Shown piece by piece: positions 61,735 through 64,000 of a stretch of 64,000 nt of DNA. The position numbers and the translations under genes were made by a program. Location of the stretch: contig VWYX01000396.1 of assembly GCA_013396525.1 (NCBI GenBank), forward strand, positions 310,001-374,000. The letters run 5' to 3'. The stretch is from Chaetorhynchus papuensis (taxonomy: Eukaryota > Chordata > Aves > Passeriformes > Rhipiduridae). The number at the start of each line of letters is the position of its first letter. Position 1 is the stretch's first letter. The notes below the pieces were generated by a model, which saw only the letters and a program-made list of their open reading frames with translations, searched no databases and was not told the DNA's origin.

Positions 61735-62215
61735 TTAAAAAAGTTTTAAGCACAAAAATTTCCTTACTTCTTTTGTTCTGATCCCCAGCCTTTGAAAAAC
61801 TGTAACATCTGTGCAGTCTCATTAAATACATTTGCTCAGATAACATACAAGAAAAGCAATCCGTAAGCAATCTGTAAAGTTCACAAAGTTTTTGCAGAAA
61901 CTTGTATTCAATCTGTTCTCCCTTCTCTCCTGAATTCAGCACTGCAGAAGGCAATATTCTGGACATGCAGTCCAGCAGTCCTCACCACTTTTTCCCCACT
62001 TAAATCTCATTTTCTGTAATTTACAATTTTTACTTTAATCCGTAATGTGAAGTTTTAGAGTTGTCTTCTAGACTTTCTATGTCTTTTGGTAATTTTAACA
62101 GGCTTACTTCACACATTAAAACCTACTCTTCACCACATCCCTCTTTAGGGCTGTGAATTTCTGTTAGAGAAGAGCCCTTTTGGGCAAAAAAAGTTATCAT
62201 CTTGCCAACAATTCT

Positions 62216-62826
62216 TAGATCATAGAATCACAGAATGGTTTGAGTTGGAAGGGCATGGAGATGCCCTTAAAGTCATCCAGTTCCAACCCCCCTGCCATGG
62301 GCAGAGACACCTTTCAGTAGATAAGATTGCTCAAAGCCCCATCCAAGATGGCCTTGACCATTTCCAGGAACGGGGCAGCCACAGCTTCTCTGGATAACCT
62401 GTGCCAGTGTCTTACAGTAAAGAATTTCTTCTAATAGCTAATCTTAACCATCTTTCAGTTTGAAGCCATTCCCCCCAGTTCTGCCACTACATGATCTTGT
62501 AAAAAGTCTCTCTCCAGCTTTCCTGTAGCCTCCCCTAGTACTGGAAGATGCTCCAAGGTGTTGCCAGAACCTTCTCTTCTCCAGGCTGAACAACCCCAGC
62601 TTTCTCAGTCTGTCTACACAGCAGAGGTGCCTCAGCCTTCTGATCATTCTTTGTGGCCCTCCTCTGGATTTGCCCCAACAGGTCCATGTCTGTATTACAT
62701 TGATGGCCTCAGACCTAGATGCAGTACTCCAGGTGGGGTCTTCTGAGAGCAGAGTAGATGGGGAGAATCACCTTCCTCAACCTGCTGCCCACACTGCTTT
62801 TGATGCAGCTGAGGATATGGTTGCCA
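62216..62826 (-). mobile_element. CR1 LINE, 3' end fragment
   Basis: In plus orientation it begins ATCATAGAATCACAGAATGG, the reverse complement of the CR1 3' terminal repeat, then GTTGGAAGGGCATGGAGATG, GTCATCCAGTTCCAACCCC, CTTCTCCAGGCTGAACAACC, GCAGTACTCCAGGTGGGGTC and finally GAGGATATGGTTGCC, where the copy is truncated. About 610 bp. Open frames within it belong to the repeat. Confidence 0.93.
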
Positions 62827-64000
62827 ATGTATCAATATAGTTATGTCAACTGTCTGTAGGCACCAACTTAAAAAAAAACAATCCTCAAATCTGAACAGGC
62901 ACAGCCCAGAAAAAAGACTACTTTAAGATAAATTCAAATGGTAAATCTTTCATCTTCAAGGTCAGGTGTCCTTTTCAAAAGATGCTTTTAAGAGCGTAGT
63001 TTAGAGAAGACAGGCAGAGCTGAATTAATAATTAATTGTGGCTGCTGTTCCCTGTGCAAGTGCTACTCTGAACCATGTACTCTCCCTGCTTTTGCCTTGC
63101 ACTGTCTCTGGCATTCACCTGCTGCCCTGATGGATGAGCTTAGCTTGCTAAACCAGCAGAAAAGTAACCAAAGAGAGGGTGAAAACTTGCTAAACCACAA
63201 ACAAAGAGTGAATAGCTTTCTCCTATTATTTGATAATAAGTTGAATAGTGTCACTACAGGGTGAGATGAGCAGAGGGGAAGAGGATGGGACTGGGTAGAA
63301 AGGGAGGTAGAAAGGGTGAGGTGTGAAGAGCATGCTCTGCCCTCTGCAGCAGCATGCCTTCAGATCCATTTGGGACACCCTGCTGTAGCGATAGTCAACA
63401 GAACTGTAGAAAGGGCACTGATGTCACCAACAGAGAAAACATCCCAGAGAGATGATAATGTGTTAAAGCTACTGAAGGTTTTGCTGCTGTTGAAACAGGT
63501 TCTTGCTTATTTTACAAGGACCATGATTGTCACGTGGTTATCAGTCCTCACTGTAAAAGAGCACCACTGCACCTCATGACCTGTGGCTGCTCCATAGCTG
63601 ACTCTCCAACCCATATTGTCTTCTTCCAACCTTTACCAATCAAGGCTCAAGAGTTTATTCTCATAAAACATCACTGACCACTGTCCTACTTCAAACACTG
63701 TTATTCTGGAGAGCAATGGCAGATGTGATAATCTGGCACCAGTCACCTGATACTTGTACCACACTGACCAGTCTTAGTTAACCTATCTGCCTTCAGCTAT
63801 GGCACCAGAGAGGACGTGATAAATTTAGTAAGAATGAGTAACTAACTCTAATATTTTGAGAAATGTGATCAGGAGTCTGGAAAGAACTGGATAAAAAATG
63901 AGAGAAACTTCACTCACTATCTTTGTGTATCACTAAGAAAAAGCACAGTTCATTTTTAAGAACAAAACATTAAAAAAATTTAATGCTGAGCCTACTGGAC
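62827..64000. other. Sequence right of the CR1 copy, no gene seen
   Basis: AT-rich with a purine-rich patch at 63260-63330. An 87-codon plus-strand frame (63316-63579) has no recognisable feature. It is presumed to be further ATXN7L1 intron. Confidence 0.45.

Larger units (their letters stand above)
39684..64000 (-). other. Upstream intron of ATXN7L1, open at the right edge
   Basis: No coding exon for the missing N-terminal portion (the finger containing HDDFYLVVC in the family) was found from here to the end of the window, so this appears to be one very large 5' intron, more than 24 kb. It holds a CpG island (55375-55965), a CR1 copy (62216-62826), a possible MIR remnant (47135-47215), (CT)n/T-rich and ATT-rich tracts and two N gaps. 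Open frames of up to about 110 codons outside the CpG island show no domain. Stretches 40.0-46.5, 50.3-55.3 and 56.1-62.2 kb hold nothing else I can name. Confidence 0.6.

Noticed and set aside
39684..64000. N-terminal ATXN7L1 exons
   Set aside because: I looked for sequence encoding the HDDFYLVVC finger and the start region and did not find it. It is probably beyond the window, though a computed search would be more reliable.
1..64000. CRISPR array, operon, insertion sequence or other novel system
   Set aside because: No spaced direct repeats or prokaryotic gene organisation; the window is a typical vertebrate gene with long introns.

Overview
This is a vertebrate nuclear genomic window, almost certainly from a bird. 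It contains several CR1 LINE copies with CR1-style 3' ends, including the 8-bp terminal repeat, and has compact introns, an AT-rich background and local CpG islands. There is no prokaryotic or organellar organisation. No tRNA or rRNA gene, CRISPR array or insertion sequence was seen. Two short runs of N (49929-50009 and 61720-61734) mark assembly gaps.

One protein-coding gene is supported: ATXN7L1 (ataxin-7-like 1, a paralogue of the SAGA subunit ataxin-7) on the minus strand. Nine coding exons lie between 39683 and 10033, all with GT/AG splice sites and matching phases, and together encode about 742 codons plus a stop without an internal stop or frameshift. The exons (high to low coordinate) are 39683-39461, 31817-31534, 26684-26602, 25750-25494, 23202-23010, 20767-20646, 18037-17086, 13183-13109 and 10074-10033. 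A long 3' UTR follows to a poly(A) signal at 7448-7443. The 5' exons, about 120 residues by comparison with the mammalian protein, were not found and probably lie beyond position 64000.

Region by region: 1-270 is CpG-rich, perhaps the promoter end of a neighbour; 280-650 is a CR1 3' end; 650-7400 is intergenic and includes a CR1 copy that has lost its middle (2855-3905). The ATXN7L1 transcript body runs from about 7425 to 39683. Its introns hold a GC-rich islet with a 28-bp minisatellite (23940-24310), an old CR1 (35050-35605), a MIR-like fossil (38655-38770) and a cluster of hairpins (33457-33514). From 39684 to 64000 is intron upstream of the first exon found, containing a CpG island (55375-55965) that could be an alternative promoter, and a CR1 copy (62216-62826).

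I found nothing resembling a new biological system. The items most worth a second look are the possible alternative promoter, the intronic GC islet and the rearranged CR1.
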